A stretch of DNA of 64,000 nucleotides, from the NCBI GenBank assembly GCA_036785705.1, contig JAWUZG010000052.1, forward strand, positions 1,488,001 to 1,552,000. Direction: 5' to 3'. Each line of letters begins with the position of its first letter. Position 1 is the first letter of the stretch. The notes beneath the pieces were generated by a model that was given only the letters and a program-made list of their open reading frames with translations, had not been told where the DNA came from and ran no database searches. Below, piece by piece: positions 35,501 through 47,274 of this stretch. The DNA is from Acanthornis magna. Lineage: Eukaryota; Chordata; Aves; Passeriformes; Acanthizidae. The translations under genes and the position numbers were made by a program.

Positions 35501-36796
35501 AAACATTTTAAGAGCATCTTTCAAAGCCCACACTAATGCATACTGACACCAAGGTCTGAAACACAAATCCCCACGGACTCAGTCTATCCTGTTCAAGCCT
35601 GGAAATGCATGGAGGAACATTCATTCATTCTCCAGAGTTGTGTTTGAACATGATTAAACTGCTGCTTTTCCCCTCCTGCATGAAGCATCACTTTCGCTTC
35701 TGCTCATTATTTATAGTACCACATAAGATATTTTTAAGATGAGGAAAGGCAGAAAAAGCCAGATTGAAGACACATATAGCTGTAGTTTCTTTAACTAAGA
35801 ATGGCTACATAACATTTCTCAACCTATTTACTTCTTTCAAGTTTTTTTTCCTTATCTCTTTTAAGACCAAACAGGTAGCCAAAAAAAAAAAAAAGAAATT
35901 TAATTAACACGATGTTTATACACACTACAATTCAACTCTTGTACTGGCAGCATTTTAAAATAATTCCAGCTCTGCAGTGACTGAAATGGCACAGCCATAC
36001 CTGGGATGGAAATCACTCACTCTGCCTGAATTTTTTGCAAACCTTCTTAAAAGTGAAGGAATATGCCTGAAGAGACTACTTTTCCTTTGCCAGGGAAAAC
36101 AAGGGAGCAGCAGAGAGCTCTTAGGATGTGATCTTGGTCCTTCCGAAGTCCAGAGAAGACTGTGAGATTCAAACCCTCACTGCATTCCAGCACCAGTGTC
36201 AGCCCCCAGGCTTGCAAGCTGGTTTTCAAGCAACAGCTAAGCCACCTGAAGAGTTGCTCGGCCTTATCAGTTCAGTGGGGATTTTTTTGATCAGGTTTAC
36301 TGGATGATGTCTTCCTCAGTGACAGCCATGGTCAGAGTACCGGATGTGTGTTCGATAAAGCACATTCCACTCCCAGAGCTTATTTCTTTCCTTTTGTGTT
36401 TTATTTACCCTAGCTGACATTATGACACTTATTTAGTCTTAAAATTGGAAATGTTTTCTGGATTAGAGATTTCTGTTTAATAAAGTCTGGGAGGAAGTGC
36501 TAGGTCTGATTAGTGATGCCTGACTCAGAGGAAAACAAACTACCAGAACAGCCTACTGACAGCTAATCTCCAATCCTGAATAATGTTAGACCAGGAGAGG
36601 AAACCACTACCGCAGAGAATTGGGACCTATCCCTGTCAAATGCCCTCAGTGAGCAGAATGAACAGTGGCCATGTAAGAAACCACTTACTTGTGGTGACTG
36701 GTGCCTCATGTGAACAGCCTGAAGGTGAAGCTGCACTATATGGTTTTGGTAGCAAAAGGGACTTTGCCAAGCTCTCCCTGCATCTGCTTCTGCATC
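32547..36796. other. non-coding, no gene recognised
   Basis: Single-copy-looking DNA. Short frames such as 33924-34133 show no domain. The AT-rich, repeat-free block at 34480-34790 is listed separately as a possible conserved element. An A-run lies at about 35881. Confidence 0.5.
34480..34790. promoter_or_regulatory. candidate conserved non-coding element
   Basis: AT-rich but not simple sequence with several homeodomain-type cores (TCTAATTAAGG, AAAATTAATTTTAAC, CTTAATCAG). No repeat family is seen. Such blocks in large vertebrate introns are often developmental enhancers. This is a judgement from texture only. Confidence 0.2.
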
Positions 36797-36997
36797 AGAG
36801 AATCACAAAACGGTTTGGGTTGGAAGGGACCTTAAAGGCCATCCAGTTTCAACTCCCTGCCATGGGCAGGGACACCTTCCATAGACCGGGTTGCTGAAAG
36901 CCCCATCCAGTGTGGCCTTGAGCACTCCTGGGGATGGGGTATCCACAGCTTCTCTGAGCAACCTGTGCCACTGCCTCACCTCCTGCATAGTAAAGCG
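36797..36997 (-). mobile_element. CR1 LINE 3' fragment, antisense
   Basis: Starts with the complement of the CR1 tail (AGAATCACAAAACGGTTTGG, GTTGGAAGGGACCTTAAAGG) and continues through CCCTGCCATGGGCAGGGAC and CAACCTGTGCCACTGCCTCA. Only about 200 bp of the 3' end is present. Confidence 0.95.
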
Positions 36998-39631
36998 TTT
37001 CTGGTTCACTGGTTGCTAGTTGCAGCAGAGATGCTCTCTGTAGAATAGGGATATTCCCCACATTACTGAAATAGGTCAGCTCCAAATCATAAAAAATAAA
37101 AAATCATTTAACTATTACCTGTCCCTTAGGATCTTTTCTACCAAACAGAATTCATAGGCAACATTGTTGCTGTCAGCAGAGACATCTTTGCTAAAGCTCC
37201 TCACTGGAGGAAGAAGAGGAATTGCTGCTGGCCTGGCAGACACAATAGTGAGCAAGGAAGGCAGGACACAGTGCAAGGGGAGCAGTTCATGAGGAGCATG
37301 GTGGCTGGAATCTTGACTGAAAGGGTGGCCAGAGAAAAATGATGACAGAGAGCTCATGCTAGAAATTGAAGGGTCTCTCCATGAAAGGAAGAGTCTTCAG
37401 AAGGTCAGACACCAGGACTGGATCTTTATGGGGAGCTCAGAATTGGACCTTGTGGGTGCTTTTGGAAAGGAGGAATGTGGAGGGCCATGATCTGCTCTCC
37501 AATGTAGTAGAGTAAAACAAGTTTATACCACTGTTTCAGTGTAATAATAACATATTAATACTTAATTTAATTTAAGAATATGCTGGGGAGAGGATTGGTT
37601 GAAAACAAATAATTGCAGTGGCACATCCTGCCTATATTATGATAATTCTGAATATCTATCAATATACAACACCACATCTGTTGATACACAGTTATCACAG
37701 CTATATCAATATCTTCCTATATCAATATATGAAGTGAGGGGAGTGAAAGAGAATCCTAATATTGATGTGGGATAATTGCTGACAAAGAAATCACTGACAT
37801 TTAAATGGAGTTTCTCTGCTGCAGATAATTCCAGGAATGTGCAATAAGAAAAGTAAAGATCTGTTGTTCCATTTTCGATTTTCAATTAATTTTATAGTAC
37901 AAATGATGCTTTGCTCTAGAGAAGCTGACATAAACCAGATTGTTATAGCAAGTCCCTGCAAAATGTTTGCTAGTATTGTTAATTCTTTTTTTAAAACAAC
38001 TATCTCGCTATGCAATTATATTTCAATAAGCAAAAGGTTATCTCTGTTGTAAAGACACATAATGGAGAAAACACTCAAAGTATTGCAATGTCATCACTGG
38101 AATTTATCCTCCAACATGACTGTGTTCTCAATTACAGCAGAAAAAATGCATTAAATATCAGCTAGATAGGAGCGCCATCCAGTAGCTGAACACTTCCGAA
38201 AAGCTTTTATATTCCAAGGAAAGAAGATTTTTTTTTCACCTACATTATGCTTAGTTTAGGAAAATAAAATGGAAACTAAATAGAAACAGCTGAGAAAGAA
38301 TAGGAGAAATCTCCAAGCTATGGCCCAGTAGGGGAACCCAGGCTTTCTATTTAATAGAATTATTATTGGTATTGTTATGTTGTCATCCACAGTGTGCCAA
38401 AACCCCTTTACCGTGAACTTGTGTAAGTCACCCGTCACCCATGACTCACTTGCCTCATCTCTAAAGTGGAAATAAATGTCCTTCCCACAGCTGGGTCTTG
38501 TAAAGTTGCATTTTCAGGATTGGAATGCCATTATAAACGGGTTTCTTATTCAGGGCTTTATAAATCGTAATGAAAAAAGGCTGAGTAATCACCGACAGTG
38601 TTGATGTTTTATCTGAGATTCTCCCTGAGATCCCTCTAGTCACAGGAAAGTGACAAATTATTTTTCTTTTGTTTCTAATAGAGTCAAAATGAGCATGGCT
38701 CTTTGTTATAGTCAGTTCCTTAACAAGCTCATAAACTTTCATTATGTCTTGCTTTGCAGAAATATTTGTGCTGCGGAACCAGACATCAAAGATATAATGT
38801 AACTCTGGACACTGGGACTATTTCACCAGCTGCTGCTTATCTATAAGAGAGCAACATATTGTTTTGTTTTTATGAGATCCTGTAAAATGAAAGCTGGTAC
38901 TTCAAAAAAATGAAATGCTGCAAGCAATATATTGGCTGGATTAACTTCTCCTCTAGTACTTATAATTTGAAGGAATCTCTATGAAGTTTCAGTATAAACA
39001 CGTTGTGACTGTGCTTACCTGGAAAGTAAAAGAGGGCTCAAGCTCCAGTTCACATGAATTTCCTGCTTAATGTTACTGGGCTCACAGTGGTCATGGTTTG
39101 ACCCTGCTGTGTCAGCCTGTCTCTGTGTCTGGGGCCAAATCCATCCTTCATCCATGCAGCTTCCCAGGTGAAGTTTCGTTGCTTCTTTCTTGATGCCCAG
39201 TGTCTGCCCACATGTTTCTAATTAAGTTGGGTCTGGCCCATCATAACTGCTGATAGAAAACATTGTTCTGAAAGTTGGTAGGCACTGCTTGGTTAACAAA
39301 AGGCAAGCGCACACCATCCCTAGACGAATTTTCACCAGACTGCTTGATTTCCCTTGTGCCAAGACTGGAGCATGGAAATCAGTTTTGCTTACTTTCAAAT
39401 CCGAGGAAAAATTAAAACCTACTGGTTATTGTGTTTTGTGAGGATGCATTCAGCAATGCTGTTCTGTCAAACAAGTGTCTCTGTCTCCTTCAGATGGAAA
39501 GAAAATGGATTAATAAGTATCCCATCTCACACCCCATGAATGGTCACTGACCAGCAGTGCAACGTAGAGACCTGGAAGTGACAGGGACATTTCATTACCT
39601 TGGAGCAGAGAATCAATGATAAGTGGAACAC
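36998..39631. other. non-coding, no gene recognised
   Basis: Single-copy-looking DNA with short frames. A repeat-free block at 38500-38770 ends in a pyrimidine-rich TGTCTTGCTTTGCAG that resembles a plus-strand acceptor, but no open frame or donor supports an exon after it. Confidence 0.45.
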
Positions 39632-39755
39632 AAGGGAAGGAAGGAAGGAAGGAAGGAAGGAAGAAAGGAGGGAAGGAAGGAAGGAAGGAAGGAAGGAAGG
39701 AAGGAAGGAAGGAAGGAAGGAAGGAAGGAAGGAAGGAAGGAAGGAAGGAAGGAAA

Positions 39756-39819
<64 letters not shown>

Positions 39820-40037
39820 GAGGAGAGAGAGAGACAAAGAGAAAGAGAGAGAAGGAGAGAGAAAGTGAGAAAGAGAGAAAGAAAGAGAGACAGAAAGAAA
39901 GAGAGAGAAAGAAAGAGAGAAAGAGAAAAGGAAAGAAAAAAGGAAAGGAAAGGAAAGGAAAGGAAAGGAAAGGAAAGGAAAGGAAAGGAAAGGAAAGGAA
40001 AGGAAAGAAAAGAAAAGAAAAGAAAAGAAAAGAAAAG

Positions 40038-40068
<31 letters not shown>

Positions 40069-40216
40069 GAAAAGAAAAGAAAAGAAAAGAAAAGAAAAGA
40101 AAAGAAAAGAAAAGAAGGAAAGGAAAGGAAAGAAAAGAAAAGGAAAGAAAAAAAAAGAAAAGAAAAGAAAAGAAAAGAAAAGAAAAGAAAAGAAAAGAAA
40201 AGAAAAGAAAAGAAAA
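39632..40216. repeat. 585-bp all-purine tract with shifting repeat unit
   Basis: The plus strand is almost entirely A and G. Successive sections are (GGAA)n to about 39753, (GAAA)n to about 39818, mixed GA-rich sequence with rare C or T to about 39927, (GGAAA)n to about 40006, then (GAAAA)n with interruptions to 40216. The unit therefore passes from tetramer to pentamer. Purine mirror repeats of this kind can form intramolecular triplexes (H-DNA), and the opposite strand gives the long Ser/Phe/Leu frames, which are not genes. The copy number may be collapsed or wrong in the assembly. Confidence 0.97.
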
Positions 40217-40620
40217 CCACAATTTACATAATTCTGTGTGGATATGCTGATTTGAAAAATTGTGAGAGATTAATAAGCAGTAGGTCTGTGCTTTGATAAT
40301 TAATCTCCGTTATTGAGTATTAGTCCATGCTCTCAGTATTTATTTTTTGTTTTGGTACGTTTTGAGAGGGTGGAGGGAAAGAGAAGATTAGTCAACACAG
40401 AATGAGAGAAAGTGTTAATGGGAGAGATTACTGCTGTATAATCCTTAGCAAATGGCATAAAAGCATTAGATACCTGTACTGCTACTACGCCTGCCTGCAG
40501 AGATATGTCATTGCCAGGATTTTAGTTGCTCTTTCTGTGGCCTCTGTAGCAATAAGAAAAATTCAAACTGAAGCTGTTATTCTGTAAGGTTTCCTTGCAA
40601 ATCCATTGGATTTTTCTCAC
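40217..40620. other. non-coding spacer
   Basis: Nothing recognised between the purine tract and the old LINE copy. Confidence 0.5.
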
Positions 40621-41220
40621 AGGACCACAAAAATTGCCATGCTGGGTCAGATCAATGGTCCATATAATCCAGTAGTCTTTCTCCAACAGCAACTAATACT
40701 ATATGTTTTGGTAAATCACAGGAAAATGTAAGAAACCTTTCACGACCAATTACAGAGCAACTTTCCCATAGAAGAAGGCTTATCCTAACTTCTGACAGAA
40801 TATAAAGCATTTTTGCTTAGAGTCTGAGGGATTTCTATTAGCTCCTGTCTAATATGACCCTGGTTATATCTGCTATTAATCTAAATATCCATTCCTTTTT
40901 CAAATTTGGTTATGTTTAACTTAACATTACTGTGTTGCAGTGAATTTTACAGGCTAAATTATCTTTAGAAATATGCCTTTTATCACTTCAAAACTTACTG
41001 CCCTTCAGTTGCACTGGATGGCTCTTGTTTTGATTTTATGAGTGAGAGTAAATAAGGCAGCCAATTTACCATCTCTGGAGTACTCAGGATGTAACATACT
41101 TCCATGAAATACCTTTTTATTCACCTTTTCTTTAAAGTAACTCTTCTCTGTCACATTTGCATTCTTCCTAATATTTTCTGTACTGTGCAAGACTTCTTCC
41201 ACTCTGAAATCCATCTATTT
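40621..41220 (-). mobile_element. ancient CR1-group LINE copy (turtle-type), antisense
   Basis: The left end reads TTGCCATGCTGGGTCAGATC followed by AATGGTCCATATAATCCAGT and AGTCTTTCTCCAACAGCAAC. I recognise this as the antisense 3' end of a CR1-group LINE very common in turtles and crocodilians (consensus phrase CTGGGTCAGACCAATGGTCC). Further right the order of weaker matches is preserved: TTACAGGCTAAATTATC, CTCTTGTTTTGATTTTATGA and GAGTAAATAA, the last two matching the region just before the LINE's conserved GAGTAAATAA block. The copy is highly diverged and old, clearly distinct from the recent avian CR1 copies. Confidence 0.75.
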
Positions 41221-42539
41221 CTCTAAATATAAAACGATTGTTTCTTTAGATCTGTTCTTCTCTATTATTACGTTCTATTTAAATTTTAAAACTACAGTGA
41301 TTTTGGCACTGAAATCTAATTTCTGAAGGTCTAATTTGAAATTCCCTGAATCAGTCGCTGCATTCGTGCCAAGCTCCTGCCACCATAGCTATGTGACATT
41401 AGGCTATCTGTGATATTATTCCTAAAATCCAGTTTTAATATTCTAGTAATGTATATAATTTAATAAACACAGTTCTGCACTCAATGCATGATTTTCCTGA
41501 ACTGTTGCTCATAGGGACCAACTGATTCTCCTCTAAAACCCTTCAGACTCTATCAATGTGCTAGACCCTCCAATCTGTGTATTCTCGCCTCTGATTTTCC
41601 TCATCTGTGTTTTCCCAGACTACGGTTCAGTTGTTGCTTTGCTTTGGAAGGTGGTCCTGGATTTCCTTCTTAGACTCTTCTGGCCCTGTCACTGCTTTTA
41701 TGTCATCTGCCAGTGTTTCCCCTTCCCTCTTCACTGCTTTTTCGAGTCAGAAAATGGTGTATTAAATGTAGTCCAATCATATAACTTTTCCTTAGTGTCT
41801 TCTGTTAAATACCTTTATTTGAAGACCATACTAAATACAATCAACTGTCTTTTTATCCACTGTTGCATCAAGTTGAAAGTAATTGGACAAGACTAGCACA
41901 GAGAAAAAGCACGTTTACATCTCCATTGTGTACATGTGGTACATGTGGCTTTGTAATCTAACACTGTTATAACATTGTTTTCCATTTTAGCAAACTCTTC
42001 ACTGGCCCACCATCCAGAGATCCCAGTTTCTTCCTAAAGAAGCAAGTGGAAGATGCTCAGCCCTCTAGTGCCTAAGCTTGAGTTACTATCTTCCCTTTTC
42101 GTGACCAGCACCAGAGCTTTTCCCAGCTTCAGCCAGAGAATGAGCACCTGTGGGCCAAGAGAGGCATCCAATGCACTCGATTTCAGCAGTCTTGTTTCAG
42201 CAGCAGGAACTTTCTGTAATGATGAGAACAGAAATACTGTAGCACCTCTGAAGTGCAAGTTGTTCCCTGAAGCACTTGATTTGGTGGCATTCATCAACCT
42301 CTGGAGATACTGTTCTCTTTCTGCTGAATACCAGGACTGCCTAGAGGACCAGCTGGGGACTAATGGCTCTGTTCTGCCTGACTAAAACTGCCTGAGACGA
42401 ATCCTTCTCTAAGGGAGCTGAGAATCTTTAACATAATGCCGTTTTTATGGTCTTCTCTGGCATTCAAATTCAACTCTATTGCTGTTTTTAAGTGGGTGAG
42501 GAGCTGCAGGGCTCAGTGGACTGACAATAGTCTGTGGAA
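41221..42539. other. non-coding, no gene recognised
   Basis: May include further degraded LINE sequence at its left end, but I cannot align it. Frames at 41558-41896 and 42053-42385 lack domains. Confidence 0.45.
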
Positions 42540-42745
42540 ACAACTGAGAAAGAAACCTTTTCATTACTGGGAGGTTGGCCAAGTGCTGGCACATGTTGCT
42601 CAGTTTATGGAGTCTCTATCCTTGGAGATATTCAAAAGTCATCTGGTCACAGTCCTGGGCAGCTGGCTCTAGGTGGTTCAGCTTGGGCAGGGGGCTTGGA
42701 CCAGAGGTCCCTTCCAGCATCAACCACTTCGCCATTCCATGATTT
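42540..42745 (+). mobile_element. CR1 LINE 3' fragment, sense, different subfamily
   Basis: Contains GAGGTTGGCCAAGTGCTGGC, TCTCTATCCTTGGAGATATT, CTGGCTCTAGGTGGTTCAGC and GAGGTCCCTTCCAGCATCAA, ending at CCATTCCATGATTTTG. The phrase TGGGCAGCTGGCTCTAGGTG marks a CR1 subfamily different from the others here. It is diverged. Confidence 0.88.
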
Positions 42746-45471
42746 TGAAGTAAACTCAGTTTGGGATGGCCTAAGGGTATTGCATTGCTTTGTGGACTAG
42801 TTTGTTAACCCCACAATAGGAACACAGAGGTTAAGGACCTGCCAGCTCAACTTCAGATCCCAGAGCCTTGTTGGCAAAATTTGTTTGAGCCCTGAGGTCT
42901 GCACTTATTCTCTCAGAAATGCCGCCCAACTTGTTGAGGAAGGACGAAGGCTTTAAAGGTACCATACTTTACTGTGTGCAATATACAGTCAGTCAGAGAA
43001 CTTCACTCCAGGAGTATCTGTTGAATGGTTTTCAGGAGGACATTTAGGACCCACTTCCTTTAAAGAACAATAATTGAATGATGCTGGTATTTACTATATA
43101 AATATATATGTATATTTATACATACATGCATATATAAATAAGGTGACTAGACATTCTTATACCAACTGAATCTATATAAACACTTTAAAGACATTTGCTT
43201 TCACTTTTCTTTAAAAAAAATTAAAACTTAGGAAGGTATTTCATTGACAATGAATATTAAGTTCCAGCAGTTAGAAATGTAGCAAGGAAATTGTGTTACG
43301 TGATGGGATGACAAAAACCCTAAGCTCTCATGAGAAATCAATGCACTGTGTCATTTAATGTCATAAAAAAAAACCTCCCAATAAGATGTACTCAGAGTAG
43401 TATTAGCAGAAAAGTGAGCTTCTAATGGTCTTTATTGATTAAGTCAGAAACAGCAGACAGCTCTGAGGGTATTGCTGTTGTACAAAACAATTGGAAGTAC
43501 CACTGCCTTACAGTATTCTTAAGCAGGTTTAGTGAGGATGCCCCAGACTCAGTATCCGTGGAACTGCCACTGGGGCAACTGCAGCCCTTTGCTCCAGTGA
43601 GAGTGATTTGCTGAACTTGAAAGAAGTTTCCAATCACCTTTTCTGAGATACTCCTCCTTTTTTCCCCAAATTTTGCTTTTGCTTTTGTCCTTCTCAAAGA
43701 CATCCTGAACCATCCCATTCCTCTCCTGAGCATCTGTCCAAAGTTTGAGGGAATGAGGACTAGAGTCCCTTTGAGAAACAACAGCCCTGATGGCATAAAG
43801 AAAAAATTACTGCTTTGGGGAATGGATCCACAGCGACTGTAAGACTCTCTCTAGGAAAAGACACACAGAGCTGAATTAAGGAGGCCTAAGAGCATGCCAT
43901 CAGCTGTTCTGCAATACCTCAACAGGGTGTGCAGGCCCCATATCCATGGAGGGGACAATGTTGTATGATGCAGAGGTGCATTACACTCTGGCTGATGCTG
44001 GGAAGCACAGAAAGGCACTCATGATTTCCACATCCCTGGTAAATCTGCTCCTGTCCTCAGGCAGGACCTAATTGTGAGATGGAAAATATTCCTTTGCTAT
44101 TCTTTCCTTAAGCTAAATTCTTCTATTTTGCAGGGAGGGAGCTCAGAACATGCTGGCCCAGCTGCACAGCTGTAACTCATCAAAGTACAGCAATTCAGTG
44201 AGGTTTGACTGTGTGCCCACGTCCTCCAAAAACCTCATGATAGGCACAGATCGTGTTGGCGGCCTCTTGACTCACTGCTTGGCTGCATTATTGAGATGAG
44301 GGCTGCTGAGAGCCATGGCCAACAGCATTAAGGGCCCTGCAGAGCATCTGAATGCCAGCCACACAATGCTGTAAATGGGCCAGGACGGATGTTTTGGATA
44401 GGGGCCAGATCACCATAAACACCAGCCAAGGAAGATGTTTTGTGAGTCACCCCTTGGTAAATGCACATTTATTCGGTGCACAATTAATTTACCTAAAGTA
44501 AACAGAGAGACAAACAGACAGACTCCATAGTGGTGTGAAGAGGTGACAATAAACAAGGATGATAAAGAGCATAAAAAAAATCTGCAGTCAGCCATAAAAA
44601 TTCCCATTCCCCACTGGCTATTTTACAGAGAATTGTTTTTCTCTTGCCAACAGTAAATAATGAAGGCAGGTTTTGTAGCTGGGTGAAGGGCACTGAAGCA
44701 GTGGTGGGGCTGATCAGAAAGGGTAAGGTGCTGAGCATACATGGGGTGTGCAGACTGGAAGCTGGGAGCATCACTGCTCCTCTGCTGTTAAAAACACTGG
44801 AATTACCCCAAGCCATTGAGTCCTTGCCAAGTAATTCACCGCCCTGCGGACAGACTCTGCTTCGTGTTTGCTGATCTGATGCAATTCCTAGTGCTTAGTG
44901 GTTTAACAGAACTTTTTGTGAGACACTCGATTTATCACTGATAAATCGCTGATGAAATCTAAAGTTCAGTTATAAAGTGAGGGCTCAGTCACGGCTGTAT
45001 AAAGGGCTTTTCCCTGGCTTAGAAATACACCAGTGAAGACACTCAATATGATAAACCCCTGCAAAACCCCTGCACTGCTCAACCTTTGTTTCAGGCTTTT
45101 GTTCTTAACCATAGTTATTGTTCCCAGCTAATGATGGAAAAGATCTGTATGTTATTCCTACCATGCCCAACCAGTCTTGCCCCATCCTCTACCAACTCCC
45201 AGCTCCATTATGCAAACAGCGCAGCAGTTAAACTCAGCAATGAGCTTCTCCCTTTTAACAGGAACATTTTGTATTTTCAATACTGCCTGTGTCATTTCCT
45301 CCTTTGCATAGCATAGATGAGTGGATGGATGCTGGATAGCTGGCTGTCTTAGGATGTTTCAGGCATTCTTTGTATTTTTCTTCAAGCAATGCCCCAAAAG
45401 CAGTAAATTTTCACCCTTTTCTGTTCAAAACATTAGCGAGTCCCCTCATTTCACTGGATAGTATGTTTTAG
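42746..45471. other. non-coding, no gene recognised
   Basis: Contains an AT-rich patch at 43090-43140 with near-palindromic ATATAAATATATATGTATAT sequence and a perfect inverted repeat at 44928-44948. No gene or repeat family recognised. Confidence 0.5.
44928..44948. repeat. perfect 10-bp inverted repeat, 1-base spacer
   Basis: CGATTTATCA, a single C, then TGATAAATCG. The 21-bp unit has full dyad symmetry, more like a dimeric protein-binding site than an RNA hairpin, since a 1-base loop cannot form. It contains GATAA-type GATA-factor half sites on both strands. Confidence 0.75.
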
Positions 45472-45763
45472 ATATGGAGATGTTGAAGGCTAATGATAGG
45501 ATAAAGGGGAATGACTTTAAACTGATACAGGAGAAGTTGAGATTAGATTTGAGGAAGAAATTCTCTACTGTGGTGCGGCACTGGTACAGGTTGTCCAGAG
45601 ATGTTTTGGATTCCCCGTCCCTGGAAGTGTTCAAGGCCAGGTTGGATGGGGCTTGGAGCAACGTGGTCTAGTGGAAGGTGTCCCTACCCATGGCAGGGTG
45701 TTTGGAATTGGTTGATCTTTAAGGTCCATTCTAACCCCACCATTCTGTGATTCTGTGATTCCA
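45472..45763 (+). mobile_element. CR1 LINE fragment, sense
   Basis: Begins within the ORF2 tail (AGGATAAAGGGGAATGACTT, GAGGAAGAAATTCTCTACTG), continues CACTGGTACAGGTTGTCCAG and GGCCAGGTTGGATGGGGCTT, and ends with the octamer repeat CCATTCTGTGATTCTGTGAT. A plus frame over 45474-45671 shows the CR1 ORF2 C-terminus (LRLDLRKKFSTVVRHWYRLS). Confidence 0.95.
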
Positions 45764-46184
45764 TGACTTGTTTTCCTTGCAGGTGTGGGCTGAGGACAAA
45801 CCCCATGAAAAATTTGTAAGCATTCAAAATAATTATGGATCTGTGTTTGAGGCAGGATCTCCACATATTTGCATTTTACCTGGTCAGAAATAACAGATGA
45901 CACAAGCAACAACTCTACAAGCAATTTTTTGTTCTGCACTAGGCATGCAACTAGAATGTCTGGGACCACACTACAAATCTTTTTATTCCCCATACCTGCA
46001 GTGCTCATGATACAGGCTTTTGAAATTTGTCTTAGAGTCCTCAGTGCACATCAGACCTAAATCTCTAACCCAACATACTTCCCAGCACACCACTTGAAAA
46101 GGAGGTTCTGCCCTTTGATCCCAATATGCATGAAAACCAGTAAGAGACCTGCAGGGCAAAGCACTGCCTGATTATTCCTTTGTG

Positions 46185-46214
46185 TGTATCTGTTATTTCC
46201 CAATAACAGATACA
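46185..46214. repeat. perfect 13-bp-arm hairpin
   Basis: TGTATCTGTTATT (46185-46197) and AATAACAGATACA (46202-46214) are perfectly complementary with a 4-base loop, TCCC. This is a stable stem for DNA or RNA. It is too short for a typical microRNA precursor (about 60-80 nt). Confidence 0.85.
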
Positions 46215-46922
46215 GTGCTGCTGCTCTGGATCCTGACCCCCATTACAGTGATACAATGCAGCAGCTCCACTGACTTTCTCATTTATGCCATCCAGTAAGG
46301 TGCTGCAGTATGAGCTGCTGCCCTGCCATGCGTTCGTCTTTCATTTCCATGCATTTCTTGCCTGATACCAGAGTAAAAACAGCACAATTCAGCCTTCACC
46401 TCTTCTTGGCATGATTTATGTGCATCATGCAGCAGCTCTACGAGAGACTGTTCTCCTTCATACTGTGCCCTATCATATTTTCTCCTCAAACTAACTCCAA
46501 CTTTTAACTAAACCAACTTCAAATAGAAGCAACACCTGAGCAGAGGAATGAAACCAAGAGCCAAAACAGGGAGAAACAAGTGCCTGGGCACAATGGCATT
46601 AAAAGTGAATCTCACAGTAACCCCATTTCCACTGTGATCTTTGTAAAGGGTACAGGCACTATGTCTGTGGAATCTCATTGCACTGACATCAGTATACATG
46701 GGTTTTGATTAAAAAGTGGAAATGTATGGATGGTGTTTATGGCTTGTATAATAGTGCTGGGAATCTGGTTGGATTAAAGTTTGGTTTGAAGTGGGACATA
46801 AATCTGAACACAGACTTTAGCCAGTTTTGTGCTAAAAATTGAAGAGATGTCCTGGTTTGTCTTCCTTCCAAACTCAGTCTTAACACTTAATAGGCTGCCT
46901 GTTGTTATAGGAAAGTGGTATT

Positions 46923-46936
46923 CTAATTGCAATTAG
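46923..46936. promoter_or_regulatory. palindromic homeodomain dimer site (P4 type)
   Basis: CTAATTGCAATTAG is a perfect 14-bp palindrome containing TAAT-TGCA-ATTA, the P4 spacing bound by dimers of paired-class homeodomain proteins. A further half site TTTTAATTGCAAT lies 14 bases downstream. The surrounding 200 bp contains no recognised repeat. Binding is inferred from the known motif only. Confidence 0.4.
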
Positions 46937-47246
46937 TGGTTTAGGGGGATTTTAATTGCAATGTAGTGGGGAGCACTACCTCTAGATTACAGTTTCATTA
47001 GTGTGGTGTTACCTGAATGACAAACAGCAATAGGTGGCTTCTTCTGATTTAGGAAAATTTGCCCCCGAAGAAATAAAATTAAATTACAACAGGGTATTCC
47101 TAAACAAACAAACAATAACCAAAGGAGGAGAACTACCTGTTAAGCTGATTTGTCTTGCCTAATACAGGAAAACAAATGCAGGCAGGCAATATGCAGTATT
47201 TCAAGCAGGTAAACACTGGCCAGAGAGAAAAGCAACTGAAGTAGTA

Positions 47247-47274
47247 TAAAATGGTGTGAATAAAATGGTGTGAA
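47247..47274. repeat. 14-bp tandem duplication
   Basis: TAAAATGGTGTGAA twice head to tail, identical copies. Confidence 0.85.

Noticed and set aside
39510..40250. Open frames of over 200 codons rich in Ser/Phe/Leu or Lys/Glu/Arg
   Set aside because: They are translations of the purine microsatellite in every frame and carry no real coding signal.
45781..45816. Splice-bounded segment after TTTTCCTTGCAG with donor TTT|GTAAGC
   Set aside because: The donor is weak, the acceptor lies immediately after a CR1 tail, and no conserved frame is evident.
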